Assembly: GCA_016931855.1 (NCBI GenBank) | Contig: JAFGDZ010000042.1 | Location: forward strand, 1 to 64,000 | Direction of reading: 5' to 3' | Length of the DNA: 64,000 nucleotides | DNA from: Bacteroidales bacterium | GTDB taxonomy: Bacteria; Bacteroidota; Bacteroidia; Bacteroidales; Tenuifilaceae | Part shown: in pieces, positions 36,153 to 46,100 of the stretch | Layout: every line of letters starts with the position of its first letter | How positions within the stretch are numbered: position 1 is the first letter of the stretch | The notes under the pieces: generated by a model | What the model saw: the letters and a program-made list of their open reading frames with translations, nothing else | The model's database searches: none | Told to the model about the DNA's origin: nothing | Program-made: the position numbers and the translations under genes

Positions 36153-38027
36153 CTACCTGCCAAAGTAAACTAAAAGAACATTAATATCGCTTGGCGATAC
36201 GCCCGGAATTTGCCGGGCTTGCCCAATTGTTTGTGGTTTAATTCTACTTAACTTTTGCCGAGCCTCTGTACTAAGGGACTCTAGTGCCGAGTAATTGAAA
36301 TCTGGGTTAATGCGAATATGATCCAGTCGATTTAACTTATCGGCAATAACCTTTTCCCTCTCAATATAGCCCCCGTACTTAATTCGGATTTCTGCTATTT
36401 GTAGTAAATCCTGTTTTAAAGGATAATTATCGGGAATTAAACTGTAAATCTCAGGGTAAACTTGTATTAGCTGTTTAATAGAAATTTCTGGCCGCAAAAG
36501 AACGTCTATCATCTTCCTTTTTTGCGATAGCGGTGCACTACCTAAACTGGCTAAAAAAGGATTTATAACAGCGGGGTCAATGCTTGTTTTGCGAATATAC
36601 TGCTCTATAGAGTCAACAATTTGATACTTCTGAACAAATTTTTGGTAGCGCTCCTGAGAAATTAAACCCAAAGTGTATCCCATTTTGGTTAATCGCTCAT
36701 CGGCATTATCCTGCCGTAGAAGGATTCTAAACTCGGCTCTACTAGTAAACATTCTGTAGGGCTCATCAACGCCCTTGGTAACTAAATCGTCAATTAGTAC
36801 CCCTATGTACGCTTGATCCCTGTTTAGAACAAAAGGCGCACTACTATTAACAGCTAAATGGGCGTTAATTCCGGCAATAAATCCCTGTGCAGCGGCTTCC
36901 TCGTACCCAGTAGTTCCATTAATTTGCCCTGCAAAAAACAACCCTTTAACAAGTTTTGTTTCCAATGAATGAAATAGCTGCGTAGGCTGGAAATAATCGT
37001 ACTCAATTGCATAACCCGGACGAAGGATTTTAACGCTCTCAAAACCAGAAATCATTTGCAAAGAATCCATTTGCACATTCCAAGGTAACGATGAGCTAAA
37101 GCCGTTCAGATACATCTCATAAGTTTTTTCGCCCTCGGGCTCAAGAAAGAGCTGATGGCTATCCTTTGTTGAGAAGGTACGAATTTTATCCTCTATACTT
37201 GGACAGTACCTTGGCCCTACACCCTGAATAATTCCAGTAAAAAGGGGGCTATCAGAAAAACCAATCCTAAGGGAATCGTGTACAGCTTGCGATGTATGCA
37301 CAGTATAGCAACTACGCTTACTAAGCGGATTATCTAACTCCGTAGTAAAAGAAAAAAAGGATGTATCCTCATCGCCAGGCTGCTCTACCAGTTTAGAGTA
37401 ATCAACGGTTCTACCATCAATACGTACGGGCGTACCAGTTTTCATTCTACCCACCTCGAACCCAGCATTACGCAAGGTAGCCGATATACCATAGGAAGCG
37501 GCCTCGCCTATTCTACCCCCTGCAAAGTTGGTTTTACCTATATGAATTTTCCCATCAAGGAAAGTACCATTAGTAAGAATAACGGTTTTGGCATAAAAAT
37601 CTACACCAATTTGGGTTTTTACTCCTTTTATGGCATGCTCTTCAATAATAAGGTCAACCACGCTATCCTGCCATAAGAACAAATTAGGAATTGACTCAAG
37701 GTAATCTCGCCACTCTGCAGAGAAAAGCATGCGGTCGCATTGCGCTCTAGGACTCCACATAGCAGGTCCCTTTGAGCGGTTAAGCATTCTAAACTGAATG
37801 GAAGTTTTATCGGTAACAATAGCAGAATAACCGCCAAGCGCATCAATCTCACGAAGAATTTGCCCCTTTCCAATGCCACCCATTGCAGGATTACAGCTCA
37901 TTTGGGCAAATTTTGATAAATCCATGCTCACAAGCAAAACCTTAGAGCCCAAATTAGCAGCAGCAGCAGCAGCTTCGCATCCGGCATGGCCACCCCCAAC
38001 AACAATAACATCAAACGATTGGTCCAT
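36153..38027 (-). CDS. mnmG: tRNA uridine-5-carboxymethylaminomethyl modification enzyme, FAD subunit
   Basis: This protein of about 624 residues (GidA) works with MnmE to add the carboxymethylaminomethyl group to uridine 34 of certain tRNAs. The FAD-binding motif VIVVGGGHAGCEAA lies at 6-20. The segments NPAMGGIGKGQILREIDALGG and KTGTPVRIDGRTVDY are hallmark. The C-terminal helical tRNA-binding region is complete. The ATG at 38027 is preferred; one at 38039 would add four residues. Both overlap the end of ybeY. MnmE is not in this window. In many bacteria this gene lies near the origin. Confidence 0.97.
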   Translation of the reverse strand: MDQSFDVIVVGGGHAGCEAAAAAANLGSKVLLVSMDLSKFAQMSCNPAMGGIGKGQILREIDALGGYSAIVTDKTSIQFRMLNRSKGPAMWSPRAQCDRMLFSAEWRDYLESIPNLFLWQDSVVDLIIEEHAIKGVKTQIGVDFYAKTVILTNGTFLDGKIHIGKTNFAGGRIGEAASYGISATLRNAGFEVGRMKTGTPVRIDGRTVDYSKLVEQPGDEDTSFFSFTTELDNPLSKRSCYTVHTSQAVHDSLRIGFSDSPLFTGIIQGVGPRYCPSIEDKIRTFSTKDSHQLFLEPEGEKTYEMYLNGFSSSLPWNVQMDSLQMISGFESVKILRPGYAIEYDYFQPTQLFHSLETKLVKGLFFAGQINGTTGYEEAAAQGFIAGINAHLAVNSSAPFVLNRDQAYIGVLIDDLVTKGVDEPYRMFTSRAEFRILLRQDNADERLTKMGYTLGLISQERYQKFVQKYQIVDSIEQYIRKTSIDPAVINPFLASLGSAPLSQKRKMIDVLLRPEISIKQLIQVYPEIYSLIPDNYPLKQDLLQIAEIRIKYGGYIEREKVIADKLNRLDHIRINPDFNYSALESLSTEARQKLSRIKPQTIGQARQIPGVSPSDINVLLVYFGR

Positions 38028-38448
38028 ACTTCTCCTCAAACATCATTAATGCGGAATCCTCCATCTGGTGCATGTTGGCGCGCTCAGCATCGGAATAATC
38101 ATTAAAGCCAATCAAATGGAGAATTCCATGTGATATAACTCGCATAACCTCATTAGAAAAATTAACTTCAAACTGCAAAGCATTTGACTTTACAGTATCG
38201 ATACTAATAAAAATATCACCACCAACCATAGGAAAATCTTCGTATGGAAAGGTAATAATATCAGTAAAGTAATCGTGATTTAGGTACTGTCGATTAATCT
38301 GTAGTAAATAGTCATCGTTACAAAAAACAATGGTAATACTTTTAGGTTTGCCGCTATGCTTAGCAACTATATCCTTTACCCACGTTTTAACTTTAGTAAC
38401 TTGCTTTAACTTAAAATCGACATCTTCATAAAAAATGTTTACTGCCAC
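38011..38448 (-). CDS. ybeY: Endoribonuclease YbeY
   Basis: This 145-residue UPF0054 protein takes part in rRNA maturation and quality control. The metal-binding motif reads HGILHLIGFND (107-117): His107 and His111 match the family, while the third ligand, His in most bacteria, is Asp117. The GTG at 38448 is the start. It overlaps mnmG at its end and follows the ATPase gene after 6 bases, an operon arrangement. Confidence 0.93.
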   Translation of the reverse strand: MAVNIFYEDVDFKLKQVTKVKTWVKDIVAKHSGKPKSITIVFCNDDYLLQINRQYLNHDYFTDIITFPYEDFPMVGGDIFISIDTVKSNALQFEVNFSNEVMRVISHGILHLIGFNDYSDAERANMHQMEDSALMMFEEKYGPIV

Positions 38449-38454
38449 TTCTAT

Positions 38455-38850
38455 TTATAGGTTAAAAATTAGCTCAATCTGTGAACCATTTCCGTAAAAA
38501 ACAATGCTGTCTGCTAAATGTTTCATTAAAAAAACACCGCGCCCAGAAATGTTCTCAATGTTCTCTGGTGTGGTTGGATCTGGTACATTATCGTAATCAA
38601 ACCCTACCCCCTCATCCTTCACAAAGATATGCAATTTTGAACCCTGAAGTAAAATAGAAATTATAACCTCTTTCTCAGCAATAAATTTATTGCCATGAAC
38701 AATAGAATTATTTACGGCTTCAACGGTAGCAACTAAAACTTTACCATAAATATCGGAATTCAAGTTACACTTCTCCGATACTTCATCAATTAGCCTCTCA
38801 ACCTTACAAAGGTTCTCAAGATTACTACTAATAATAATTTCCTTTTTCAT
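38455..38850 (-). CDS. RsbW/SpoIIAB-type ATP-binding protein (HATPase)
   Basis: This 131-residue stand-alone histidine-kinase-like ATPase has the N-box EAVNNSIVHGN, the G1 box DEGVGFD and the G2 box GRGVFLMKH. The type resembles anti-sigma factor kinases that phosphorylate STAS proteins. No sigma factor or STAS protein lies nearby. A SpoIIE phosphatase gene sits about 15 kb away in the window and could be an antagonist. Being between ybeY and an envelope gene hints at envelope stress control, which is only inference. Confidence 0.85.
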   Translation of the reverse strand: MKKEIIISSNLENLCKVERLIDEVSEKCNLNSDIYGKVLVATVEAVNNSIVHGNKFIAEKEVIISILLQGSKLHIFVKDEGVGFDYDNVPDPTTPENIENISGRGVFLMKHLADSIVFYGNGSQIELIFNL

Positions 38851-38920
38851 TGTGTGGCAATAAACTAAACTTCTTATACTGACTATGAGTAATTTTTGTT
38901 ACGTCAAATTTGTACGTAAA

Positions 38921-40108
38921 TTACTTAATAATAATCCACTGGGCGGGATTCTGTAACTTACTTTCCTCCCAAAGTTCAAAATGCAAAACCGAGTTATCTT
39001 TTTTACCAAATCCAATTGTACCAATTTCCTGATAGGTTTTAACAGTATCGCCAACCTTAACATCAACGTGACTTAGGTTTGAATATACGGTTAGGTAATT
39101 CCCGTGACGAATAATAACGGCGTATGCCGAACCGGGAACAGTAAATACTTTTTTAACCTCTCCTTCGAAAACTGAATATACGGTACTCTTCTCATTAACG
39201 GTAATATCAACACCATTATTTTTTACCTTAACGCCCTTTAAAACCGGATGCCAATGCTCACCAAACTCTCCCGAAAGAACTCCACTCTTAACTGGAGAAG
39301 GAAGCTTTCCCCTATTATCGGAAAACTTTTTGGCCAGTGCAAGGGATATTGTTTTGTCTTTTGCTTTCATGGAAGCAGCCTTTCGAGCCTCCTCGGCAAT
39401 AAGCTCCTTAATCTCCGAAGCCAATTTCTGCTTAATCCTATTCTGACGCTGTAGCTCTTCGCGCAGCTCTTTTTCCTTTGATTGCAAATTAGAAACAAAT
39501 CGCTTTAAATTACCCTCCTCCCGTGAGAGAATTACAAATTCATCTTCGCGTTCTTTTCTTGTTTGCTCAATCTCCTTAATCCTATTCTGAATTTCGTTGA
39601 GCTCACTCCCAATCAAATTTTGGTAATGAACAATCTCATCTGCTTTATGCTTACGATAGGCAAGTAGCTGCTGATAAAAACGCATCCTTTTATAGGCCTG
39701 ATTAAAATCCTCGCTCGATAAGATAAACATAATTAATTGCTCGTAGCTCCGATTTTTCCAAGCGTACTGTATCAGTCTAGCGTATTCCTTTTTAATGGAT
39801 TCCATATCGGCGTTAAGCCCTTGAATAATAAGATGTTTCTCGTCAATAGATTTTTCCAAAAGAGAGATCTCATACACCAATTGCTCCAAACGTTGCTTAC
39901 GAAGATCCATTCTCCGCTTTAAAAGAGAAATTTGATTTGTTGATAGCTCCTTCTCCTTTTGAGTTGATTCAATTAGAAGGGTAATATTTTTAATCTGCTC
40001 CTCGGTATCGCCTTTCTTCTTGTTTAGCTCCTGCAAAGATTGGGCAGAAGCACCACCAAAAAAAAGGAGGGCAAAAAGGAGCAAATATGTAAATCGAAAC
40101 TTAGCCAT
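38921..40108 (-). CDS. EnvC-like murein hydrolase activator with degenerate M23 domain
   Basis: This 395-residue secreted protein has a signal peptide (about 1-22), a long coiled coil (about 25-265) and a C-terminal LytM/M23 domain. The zinc ligands of active M23 enzymes are missing: the HxGxD motif reads NNGVD (about residue 297), and the HxH motif reads VLH (about 374). It should therefore activate amidases at the division site rather than cut peptidoglycan, as EnvC and NlpD do. The ATG at 40108 is preferred over a TTG one codon upstream. It lies 4 bases after the TPR lipoprotein gene. Confidence 0.9.
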   Translation of the reverse strand: MAKFRFTYLLLFALLFFGGASAQSLQELNKKKGDTEEQIKNITLLIESTQKEKELSTNQISLLKRRMDLRKQRLEQLVYEISLLEKSIDEKHLIIQGLNADMESIKKEYARLIQYAWKNRSYEQLIMFILSSEDFNQAYKRMRFYQQLLAYRKHKADEIVHYQNLIGSELNEIQNRIKEIEQTRKEREDEFVILSREEGNLKRFVSNLQSKEKELREELQRQNRIKQKLASEIKELIAEEARKAASMKAKDKTISLALAKKFSDNRGKLPSPVKSGVLSGEFGEHWHPVLKGVKVKNNGVDITVNEKSTVYSVFEGEVKKVFTVPGSAYAVIIRHGNYLTVYSNLSHVDVKVGDTVKTYQEIGTIGFGKKDNSVLHFELWEESKLQNPAQWIIIK

Positions 40109-40112
40109 CAAC

Positions 40113-41855
40113 TTAAATAGGATTAACAGATTTTTGGTTAACCTTTTTTTGTAATCTCACATTCTCAGGATTTGCCTTCAACGCTTTTTCCCAGTAAATA
40201 ATTGCCGTATCAACAGCTCCTGTCATAAAAAGTACATCGCCATAGTGCTCAAGAATATCAGGATCGGAACCACCACCTTTTGATATTGCCTCCATTAAGT
40301 AGCGCTTGCTGTTTGAATAGTCGCCCAACAGGTAGAGTATCCATCCATAAGTATCCAAATAGCTAGCATTATCGGGCTGTAAAAGAACTGCGCGCTCCGA
40401 CATAACTTTAGCCCTACCCAAATCACCACCATGAATTGATAGGTAGTAACTGTAATTATTAAGAACGTTATGGTTCTCGGGATTGTACCTTAAGGCCACT
40501 TTATACTGCTTATAGGCCTGCTTTAACGTTCCACGTGAAAAGTAGCTATCGCCAAGTAACCCCAGGTAAAGGCTTGTGAAAATAGAATCTCGCTTAGTAT
40601 CCAGAGACTTAGTGCCACGCTCAAAGGCATCTATTGCCAGCTGATGATTCCCCTTAAACTGATATGCAACGCCAGATAGAAAGTAAACCCTTGCCTGTTC
40701 GGTACCTTTAAGAGCATCGGGCTGATAGCTTATAATAGAATCGGGCATTCCAAAGCTCAAGTGCAGCTCCAAAAACTGTAACCATTGAAGGGAATCGAGG
40801 GCATTAATTGCTTTGCGAGCGCGCAAAGTCTCAAGTAGCTGTGGTGCGGCACCAATTATAGTATAAAATCGGTATCGCAAATCGGTTATAACTAATTTTT
40901 CAACACCGCTAACCTCCATTAAATCAATAAGAGAGGCTATATCCTGCCGATTATCAGTAGTAAACTTCCCATTATAAAAAAACTGATTTAAAAGGAACTG
41001 CAAATCGTTGCTCGATACTCTACTCTGGATATAATACGTTTTAAGCCAATTAAAACCAACTCTAGCCTCACCATTAGTACTAAGAGCATTAAGCACCCTA
41101 ACAATGGATTGCAAGGAATAGCTACTAGCCTCAATATAACTAGATAACCTACTAATTGCCAATGAGTCGTTACCAGATTGAAAATGGTAGTTCCCAGCAA
41201 AAAAATGATGCTCAGGAATAGAAGAGTGCAAGGGTAGCTCCTCGGTTACAATGGAACGTGCAAGGGAATCGCGACCCAAACGAATTAGCGCATCAATTTT
41301 AAGCTGAAATACATCGAAGTTCTTTCCAAACAACCGCTCTATTTTACTGCAATTCTGAAGTGTACTATCGTACATCTCGCGTTGCTGGTAAATTAACGAA
41401 TTAAGAAAAAGCAATTCGTAGGTAGCAGGATTAATACTTAAAAGGGACTTACTAATGAACAGAGCAGAGTCTAGCTCCCCAGTGTTATACAAAAGGGATA
41501 TATAGTCCTTAGTAATATCGATATTAACAGGGCATTCGTTGTAGGCCTTACGCAAACTAGCAACGGCCAAATCGTAATTATTAACAGCCAAACCAACCTT
41601 ATACAACTCGTGGTTTAACTCACATGAATTGTAATACTTTTGCGCCTCGGTATAGTACTTAAGCGCCAGGGTATTATCGCCAAAAAGGCGGCTCTTTAAC
41701 CCTTCGTAGAAAAGGTATTTGGAATAAATAGTATCGCTAAAGCGCACACGCCCCTCAGGTGCAACACGTTTAGTACAAGAACCCAAAGCTGCACCAACAA
41801 CTACTACAACAACCAGAAAATTCCAGAAGTACTTATTTTGTCCCCGTATGGCCAA
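40113..41855 (-). CDS. TPR-repeat lipoprotein
   Basis: This protein of about 580 residues is predicted to be a lipoprotein: a hydrophobic segment [13 protein letters not shown] gives a lipobox with Cys at about residue 27 when started at TTG 41855, which has GGAGG five bases before it. The frame extends to 41894 with no better signal. TPR repeats occur across the C-terminal half (e.g. [20 protein letters not shown] and [18 protein letters not shown]). It probably acts as an outer-membrane or periplasmic scaffold. It overlaps dut by 23 bases upstream and abuts the envC-like gene, so this is an operon. Confidence 0.83.
   Translation of the reverse strand: MAIRGQNKYFWNFLVVVVVVGAALGSCTKRVAPEGRVRFSDTIYSKYLFYEGLKSRLFGDNTLALKYYTEAQKYYNSCELNHELYKVGLAVNNYDLAVASLRKAYNECPVNIDITKDYISLLYNTGELDSALFISKSLLSINPATYELLFLNSLIYQQREMYDSTLQNCSKIERLFGKNFDVFQLKIDALIRLGRDSLARSIVTEELPLHSSIPEHHFFAGNYHFQSGNDSLAISRLSSYIEASSYSLQSIVRVLNALSTNGEARVGFNWLKTYYIQSRVSSNDLQFLLNQFFYNGKFTTDNRQDIASLIDLMEVSGVEKLVITDLRYRFYTIIGAAPQLLETLRARKAINALDSLQWLQFLELHLSFGMPDSIISYQPDALKGTEQARVYFLSGVAYQFKGNHQLAIDAFERGTKSLDTKRDSIFTSLYLGLLGDSYFSRGTLKQAYKQYKVALRYNPENHNVLNNYSYYLSIHGGDLGRAKVMSERAVLLQPDNASYLDTYGWILYLLGDYSNSKRYLMEAISKGGGSDPDILEHYGDVLFMTGAVDTAIIYWEKALKANPENVRLQKKVNQKSVNPI
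40528..40541. promoter_or_regulatory. parS-like near match inside the TPR lipoprotein gene
   Basis: GTTCCACGTGAAAA matches 13 of the 14 bases of GTTNCACGTGNAAC. Only the last base differs. It is 4.4 kb from the perfect pair. Weak support by itself. Confidence 0.35.
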
Positions 41856-42267
41856 ATCCACCTCCTCCCCTATGGGTTTCAGATAAAACATCAACCTGAG
41901 TAAAAGTTACAGTTTCATGCTGAGCAATTACCATTTGACATATTCGTTCACCTGGCTCAATTACAACATCATCGGCGCTTAAGTTAATAAGAATAACACC
42001 AATCTCTCCTCTATAATCGGCATCAATAGTACCAGGTGAATTCAAAACGGTTATCCCTTTCATTAAAGCCAAACCACTTCTAGGGCGAATTTGTGCCTCA
42101 AATCCAATTGGTAACTCAACATACAACCCTGTTGGTACCAACACACGGTGCAACGGTTTTAAAGTAATTGGCTTATCAAGGTAAGCGCGAATATCAGCCC
42201 CTGCACTATGGTTTGTAGCATACTCAGGAGATGGATTATCGGATTTATTGATGATTTTTACTTCCAT
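41833..42267 (-). CDS. dut: dUTP diphosphatase
   Basis: This 144-residue trimeric dUTPase hydrolyses dUTP to dUMP to keep uracil out of DNA and supply thymidylate synthesis. Motifs 1-5 are present, including [29 protein letters not shown] and the C-terminal P-loop-like [10 protein letters not shown]. It overlaps both neighbours by 23 bases, so translation is probably coupled. Confidence 0.97.
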   Translation of the reverse strand: MEVKIINKSDNPSPEYATNHSAGADIRAYLDKPITLKPLHRVLVPTGLYVELPIGFEAQIRPRSGLALMKGITVLNSPGTIDADYRGEIGVILINLSADDVVIEPGERICQMVIAQHETVTFTQVDVLSETHRGGGGFGHTGTK

Positions 42268-43729
42268 GAACTAATGATAAAAGCTGATTGAACAATTTTT
42301 CGTTATAAATAACGAATATAAGGAAAAGAATTATTCCAATGAGACCAAAAACTGTTTGTAGAACAAAAGACGTAACAGGGATAAAGAATATGACTAAAAA
42401 TATGGCTATTGCAACAAAAAAATACAACCCAATTGTTCTAAGCTCATAAGGAATTCCGTAATACTTGTAAGCGCCGTATAGGCATGCTAAGGTCATTACA
42501 AAATAACAAACTAGCCTAGCCAAAGCAGCCCCATAAGCGCCAATAATTGGAATTAAGGCAAAGTTTATTGCAATGGTTATAACAGCACCTGTAAAGGTGT
42601 AAATAATACCATAATGCGTTTTGTTGGTTAACTTATACCAAACACTTATGTTAAAATAAACGCCATAAAGTAAATTGGCCATAAGAAGTATTGGCACAAT
42701 AGATAGCCCAACTCTAAACTGCGCACCCACTAAAAACTTAAATAGGTGCAAATTTAGGGAAACACCAAGGAATATAAGCAAACAGAATATAACAAAGTAC
42801 TTAAGTAACTTAGCATACATCTGCTTTGAGTCGGCCTGCTTGCTATATGAGAAGAAAAATGGCTCGGCAGCAAAGCGGTACATTTGAATAAACAGAACCA
42901 TAAGCACAGCAAGCTTAACATTTGAACCGTAAATACCCAGTTCGTATAAAGCATCAACATTACTAGGAAGCAAATACTTTAGGAAAATTCTATCGAAACT
43001 CTCGTTTGTAGTACCACCTAACCCAGCAATTAGCAAAGGCAAAGAGTATGCAAGTAATCGTTTTATAAGCTTACCATCAAAGTCAAACTTAGGAACTCCC
43101 ATAAAAACGAGAAGTCCAATAAATGTAACGCCACTACCAATTAAGTTGGCCAAAAAAACGTAGCCAACATAGTAACGTTCGCTAAACAGAACGTACTGCC
43201 ATTGCGGAAAATACTTAGGGATAATATAAAGAAAAACGACATTAAAAAAGAGGTTAATAGCAACACTGCCAATTTTAAAAAGGCTAAACACAATTGGCCT
43301 ATCCATTAACCTGAGCTTAGCAAACGGAAGTGCCGATGCCGAATCGAAGAAAATAACAAGAACCAAAAAGTAGATGTAATAACTATGATAATCGGCACCC
43401 AAGGTAACAATAATAGGCTTGGTAAAAAGGAAGAGAAGTAATACAAAGATTAACCCTGTAAACAAAAGGAAGTAAAAGGAGTTTGAGTAAACTTTGGACT
43501 TACTCTCACCTGCGTTGGTAGCAAAGCGGAAATAACCTGTTTCTAATCCAAAAGTTAGCAGAATAAGTAAAAAAGCCAAGTAGGCATACAACTCTGTATG
43601 CACACCATAGGTACTTGGATTAAAAAAACGAGTATAAATAGGAAACAGTAAATAGTTCAAAAATCGCGGAACTACACTACTCAAACCATAAAGAACAGTT
43701 TGCCCGGCCAACTTCTTAAGCACACCCAT
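42245..43729 (-). CDS. Lipid-linked oligosaccharide flippase (MOP/Wzx-like)
   Basis: This 494-residue protein with about 14 transmembrane helices belongs to the polysaccharide flippase family of the MOP superfamily. Typical features are the N-terminal [22 protein letters not shown] and [13 protein letters not shown]. It likely flips a lipid-linked glycan or lipid II across the inner membrane. It may serve O-antigen or peptidoglycan; which cannot be said. The gene is next to envelope genes and 3 bases from the patatin-like gene. Confidence 0.9.
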   Translation of the reverse strand: MGVLKKLAGQTVLYGLSSVVPRFLNYLLFPIYTRFFNPSTYGVHTELYAYLAFLLILLTFGLETGYFRFATNAGESKSKVYSNSFYFLLFTGLIFVLLLFLFTKPIIVTLGADYHSYYIYFLVLVIFFDSASALPFAKLRLMDRPIVFSLFKIGSVAINLFFNVVFLYIIPKYFPQWQYVLFSERYYVGYVFLANLIGSGVTFIGLLVFMGVPKFDFDGKLIKRLLAYSLPLLIAGLGGTTNESFDRIFLKYLLPSNVDALYELGIYGSNVKLAVLMVLFIQMYRFAAEPFFFSYSKQADSKQMYAKLLKYFVIFCLLIFLGVSLNLHLFKFLVGAQFRVGLSIVPILLMANLLYGVYFNISVWYKLTNKTHYGIIYTFTGAVITIAINFALIPIIGAYGAALARLVCYFVMTLACLYGAYKYYGIPYELRTIGLYFFVAIAIFLVIFFIPVTSFVLQTVFGLIGIILFLIFVIYNEKLFNQLLSLVHGSKNHQ

Positions 43730-43732
43730 AAC

Positions 43733-46024
43733 CTAAAATTCTATTCCCCTTCGGTTAAAAATTAAATAGCCAAAATTAAAGGTTATATAGTAGTTAGAGC
43801 TCTCTTTGTCATAATAATTCAGAAAAATACTAACAGGCCCAAAAGGAGTTTGATGAACAAAACCCAAATTGAATGAAAACTTTGGATCAAACTTAAAATC
43901 AGTAACAAGCAAAGACTTATCGGGAGCCTCCAAAAGTTGGTTCTCTGCCTGAAAAGCGTAAACACCACTCTGAATAAAAGTGCGACGCCCCAATATTAGC
44001 GTAGGCTCTAACCCGATAGCAGCATAACTATTAGCTCTATAACTGGGCAAAAACACAGTCTCACTATGAACCGAAGGTGAAAAATGGGGTGCCACAACCA
44101 ACGATGCTTTATAGTTACGGAAAGCATCAATATCGGTGTAAACAGCATCAAACAACAATCCCATCCAAAAGTACTTACCAACAATACGATGGAAACTTCT
44201 ATTGTACACACGCATACTCAGAAAGGAATGGTAGTGGGTAGCATCATCAAGAATAAGAGATGTGGTTCCAGGGGCGTGAATCTCGCGGCTATAAGTGTAT
44301 CCAAAACGGATAAACTGCTGACGACCCTTTGATGGGTACTGCTTAAAATTTAGGGAATTCTTTTCAATACTTAAATGTGTATGAAAGTATGAAAGTCTTG
44401 TATTATCGGGTCTATCGGCCTTCTTAAAATTATCAACCTGATAGTAATCATACCAAGTATTCCCAACCGTAAAATTGGTACGCAACCTGGAGTTATTTGC
44501 AATAGGAAAACCCAAATCGAGCTTAGTATGCCCATCTGTTTTAATCAGGTAGGAAGGAACCACATCAATAAAAAAGGGATCGTTGCTGGTATTGTAATAG
44601 TCGTAACGCGATACACTACCCTGCAACGTAACATACATAGGTATTTGAGTGGGATAATCCTGCCGGAAAGCAACATTAAAACCAGTAAATAACCTACCAA
44701 AATTGGTTTTAAACTGAAGCGTACTTGCAGCACGTCTAAAATATCGGTACGAAAAACCAATAAAACCCTGATTATGTGATGTTGAAGAAATATTACCGCC
44801 AATTTGCAAATTATACTTGGGCCGCAAATCAACATTCAAATTCAAGTTGTACAACTTGTTCTCAGGGTTATACTTGGCTGTAGGGTAAATCCTTTCAATG
44901 TGCTCATCGGCAATAAGCCTAAAGTACTCCTGCTTAAAGCGCTCCATTGAGATAACCGAGGAACGCTTTCGGATATTGCGAGAAATATAGGCCTTTTGGG
45001 TGTTCTTAACGCCACTAATATCAATACTGGAAAAGCGTAAAGGAGGAACACTACTACGAAACTTTTGGCGCCTAGCAGCTAGCATAACAGTATCGGAGCA
45101 AATGGTAATACTGCTCTTAATCTCGCTAATTTTACGCAGCGTATTGTGATAACCCTCAGCAATAATGGCCTCTACCTTATCAAAATCAAGTGTACCAACA
45201 TCAAAGAACTTTGAATTTACAATAATACCTAGGGTATCGGGCATATCGTAATTTGTGGGAAACACAATCATGCTTTCAATTTGCCCAATCAAATCATCAT
45301 CATCGGGAGGTAAACTATTGCCGCTAACATTGCTGCCAATAATAAAATCGGGCTTAAAATCATCGTACAACACCTTCCAAGGGAAATTATCGTAAATACC
45401 CCCATCAAAAAGCAAATTACCATTAACTTTAATTGGTTTAAAATATAGTGGAAAGGTCATTGAAGTTCTAATGGCAGTGCCAATATCGCCACTACGAAAG
45501 GTTACAGCTTTTTTATTAAAAATATCGGAAGCAACGCATCTAAAAGGAACAACTAGCTTATCAAAGTCATAGTTACATGCTGCCGAGCTACCGCTAAAAA
45601 GTTCAACAAAAACTACATCCATTTGGTGAGTAGGAATAAGATTGGTTGGTAGCTTTGGGCTAGGAATTGAATCCTTTATACGAATAGGGATGGTAAACAA
45701 AGAGGCATCATCATCAAGTTTTTTGTAGTAAAAAGTGTACTCATCGGGTATAATGCCGTTTGACCACTGATAAAACTCCTGAGACTGAAATATCTCAATC
45801 ATCTCATCGGTTGTATAGCCCATAGCATATAAACCGCCAATAATTGCACCCATTGATGTACCTGCAATATAATCAATAGGAATATTGTTCTCTTCAAGCG
45901 CTTTAATTACGCCAATATGTGCCAATCCTTTGGCACCTCCACCGCTAAGAACCAATCCAACCTTTTGCGAATAAGAATTGGCAAAAACGCACACCATCAA
46001 TATGGTTAAAAGATTCCGCAACAT
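43733..46024 (-). CDS. Patatin-like phospholipase with BamA-like outer-membrane barrel
   Basis: This 763-residue protein starts with a signal peptide, then a patatin domain with GGGAKG (28-33), GTSMG (nucleophile Ser57, 55-59) and FDGGIYDN (active Asp). The second half (about 360-763) has POTRA-like and BamA-like barrel sequence, many alternating strands and an aromatic C-terminus. It resembles the PlpD type: secreted phospholipase fused to an outer-membrane barrel. I use ATG 46024 (MLRNLLT); a longer frame to 46276 crosses the divergent cyclophilin gene and is not credible. A TAnnTTTG box is 15 bases upstream on this strand. Confidence 0.92.
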   Translation of the reverse strand: MLRNLLTILMVCVFANSYSQKVGLVLSGGGAKGLAHIGVIKALEENNIPIDYIAGTSMGAIIGGLYAMGYTTDEMIEIFQSQEFYQWSNGIIPDEYTFYYKKLDDDASLFTIPIRIKDSIPSPKLPTNLIPTHQMDVVFVELFSGSSAACNYDFDKLVVPFRCVASDIFNKKAVTFRSGDIGTAIRTSMTFPLYFKPIKVNGNLLFDGGIYDNFPWKVLYDDFKPDFIIGSNVSGNSLPPDDDDLIGQIESMIVFPTNYDMPDTLGIIVNSKFFDVGTLDFDKVEAIIAEGYHNTLRKISEIKSSITICSDTVMLAARRQKFRSSVPPLRFSSIDISGVKNTQKAYISRNIRKRSSVISMERFKQEYFRLIADEHIERIYPTAKYNPENKLYNLNLNVDLRPKYNLQIGGNISSTSHNQGFIGFSYRYFRRAASTLQFKTNFGRLFTGFNVAFRQDYPTQIPMYVTLQGSVSRYDYYNTSNDPFFIDVVPSYLIKTDGHTKLDLGFPIANNSRLRTNFTVGNTWYDYYQVDNFKKADRPDNTRLSYFHTHLSIEKNSLNFKQYPSKGRQQFIRFGYTYSREIHAPGTTSLILDDATHYHSFLSMRVYNRSFHRIVGKYFWMGLLFDAVYTDIDAFRNYKASLVVAPHFSPSVHSETVFLPSYRANSYAAIGLEPTLILGRRTFIQSGVYAFQAENQLLEAPDKSLLVTDFKFDPKFSFNLGFVHQTPFGPVSIFLNYYDKESSNYYITFNFGYLIFNRRGIEF

Positions 46025-46038
46025 ATTACTTTTTATTA

Positions 46039-46046
46039 CAAACTTA
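46039..46046 (-). promoter_or_regulatory. -7 promoter box for the patatin-like gene
   Basis: Minus strand reads TAAGTTTG (TAnnTTTG), 14 bases before the ATG at 46024. It may be the main promoter of the long minus-strand gene run. Confidence 0.45.
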
Positions 46047-46100
46047 ATACCTTTACCACCTGAATAAATAATAGCAACTAAGTTAGGTAAAACGTGTACT

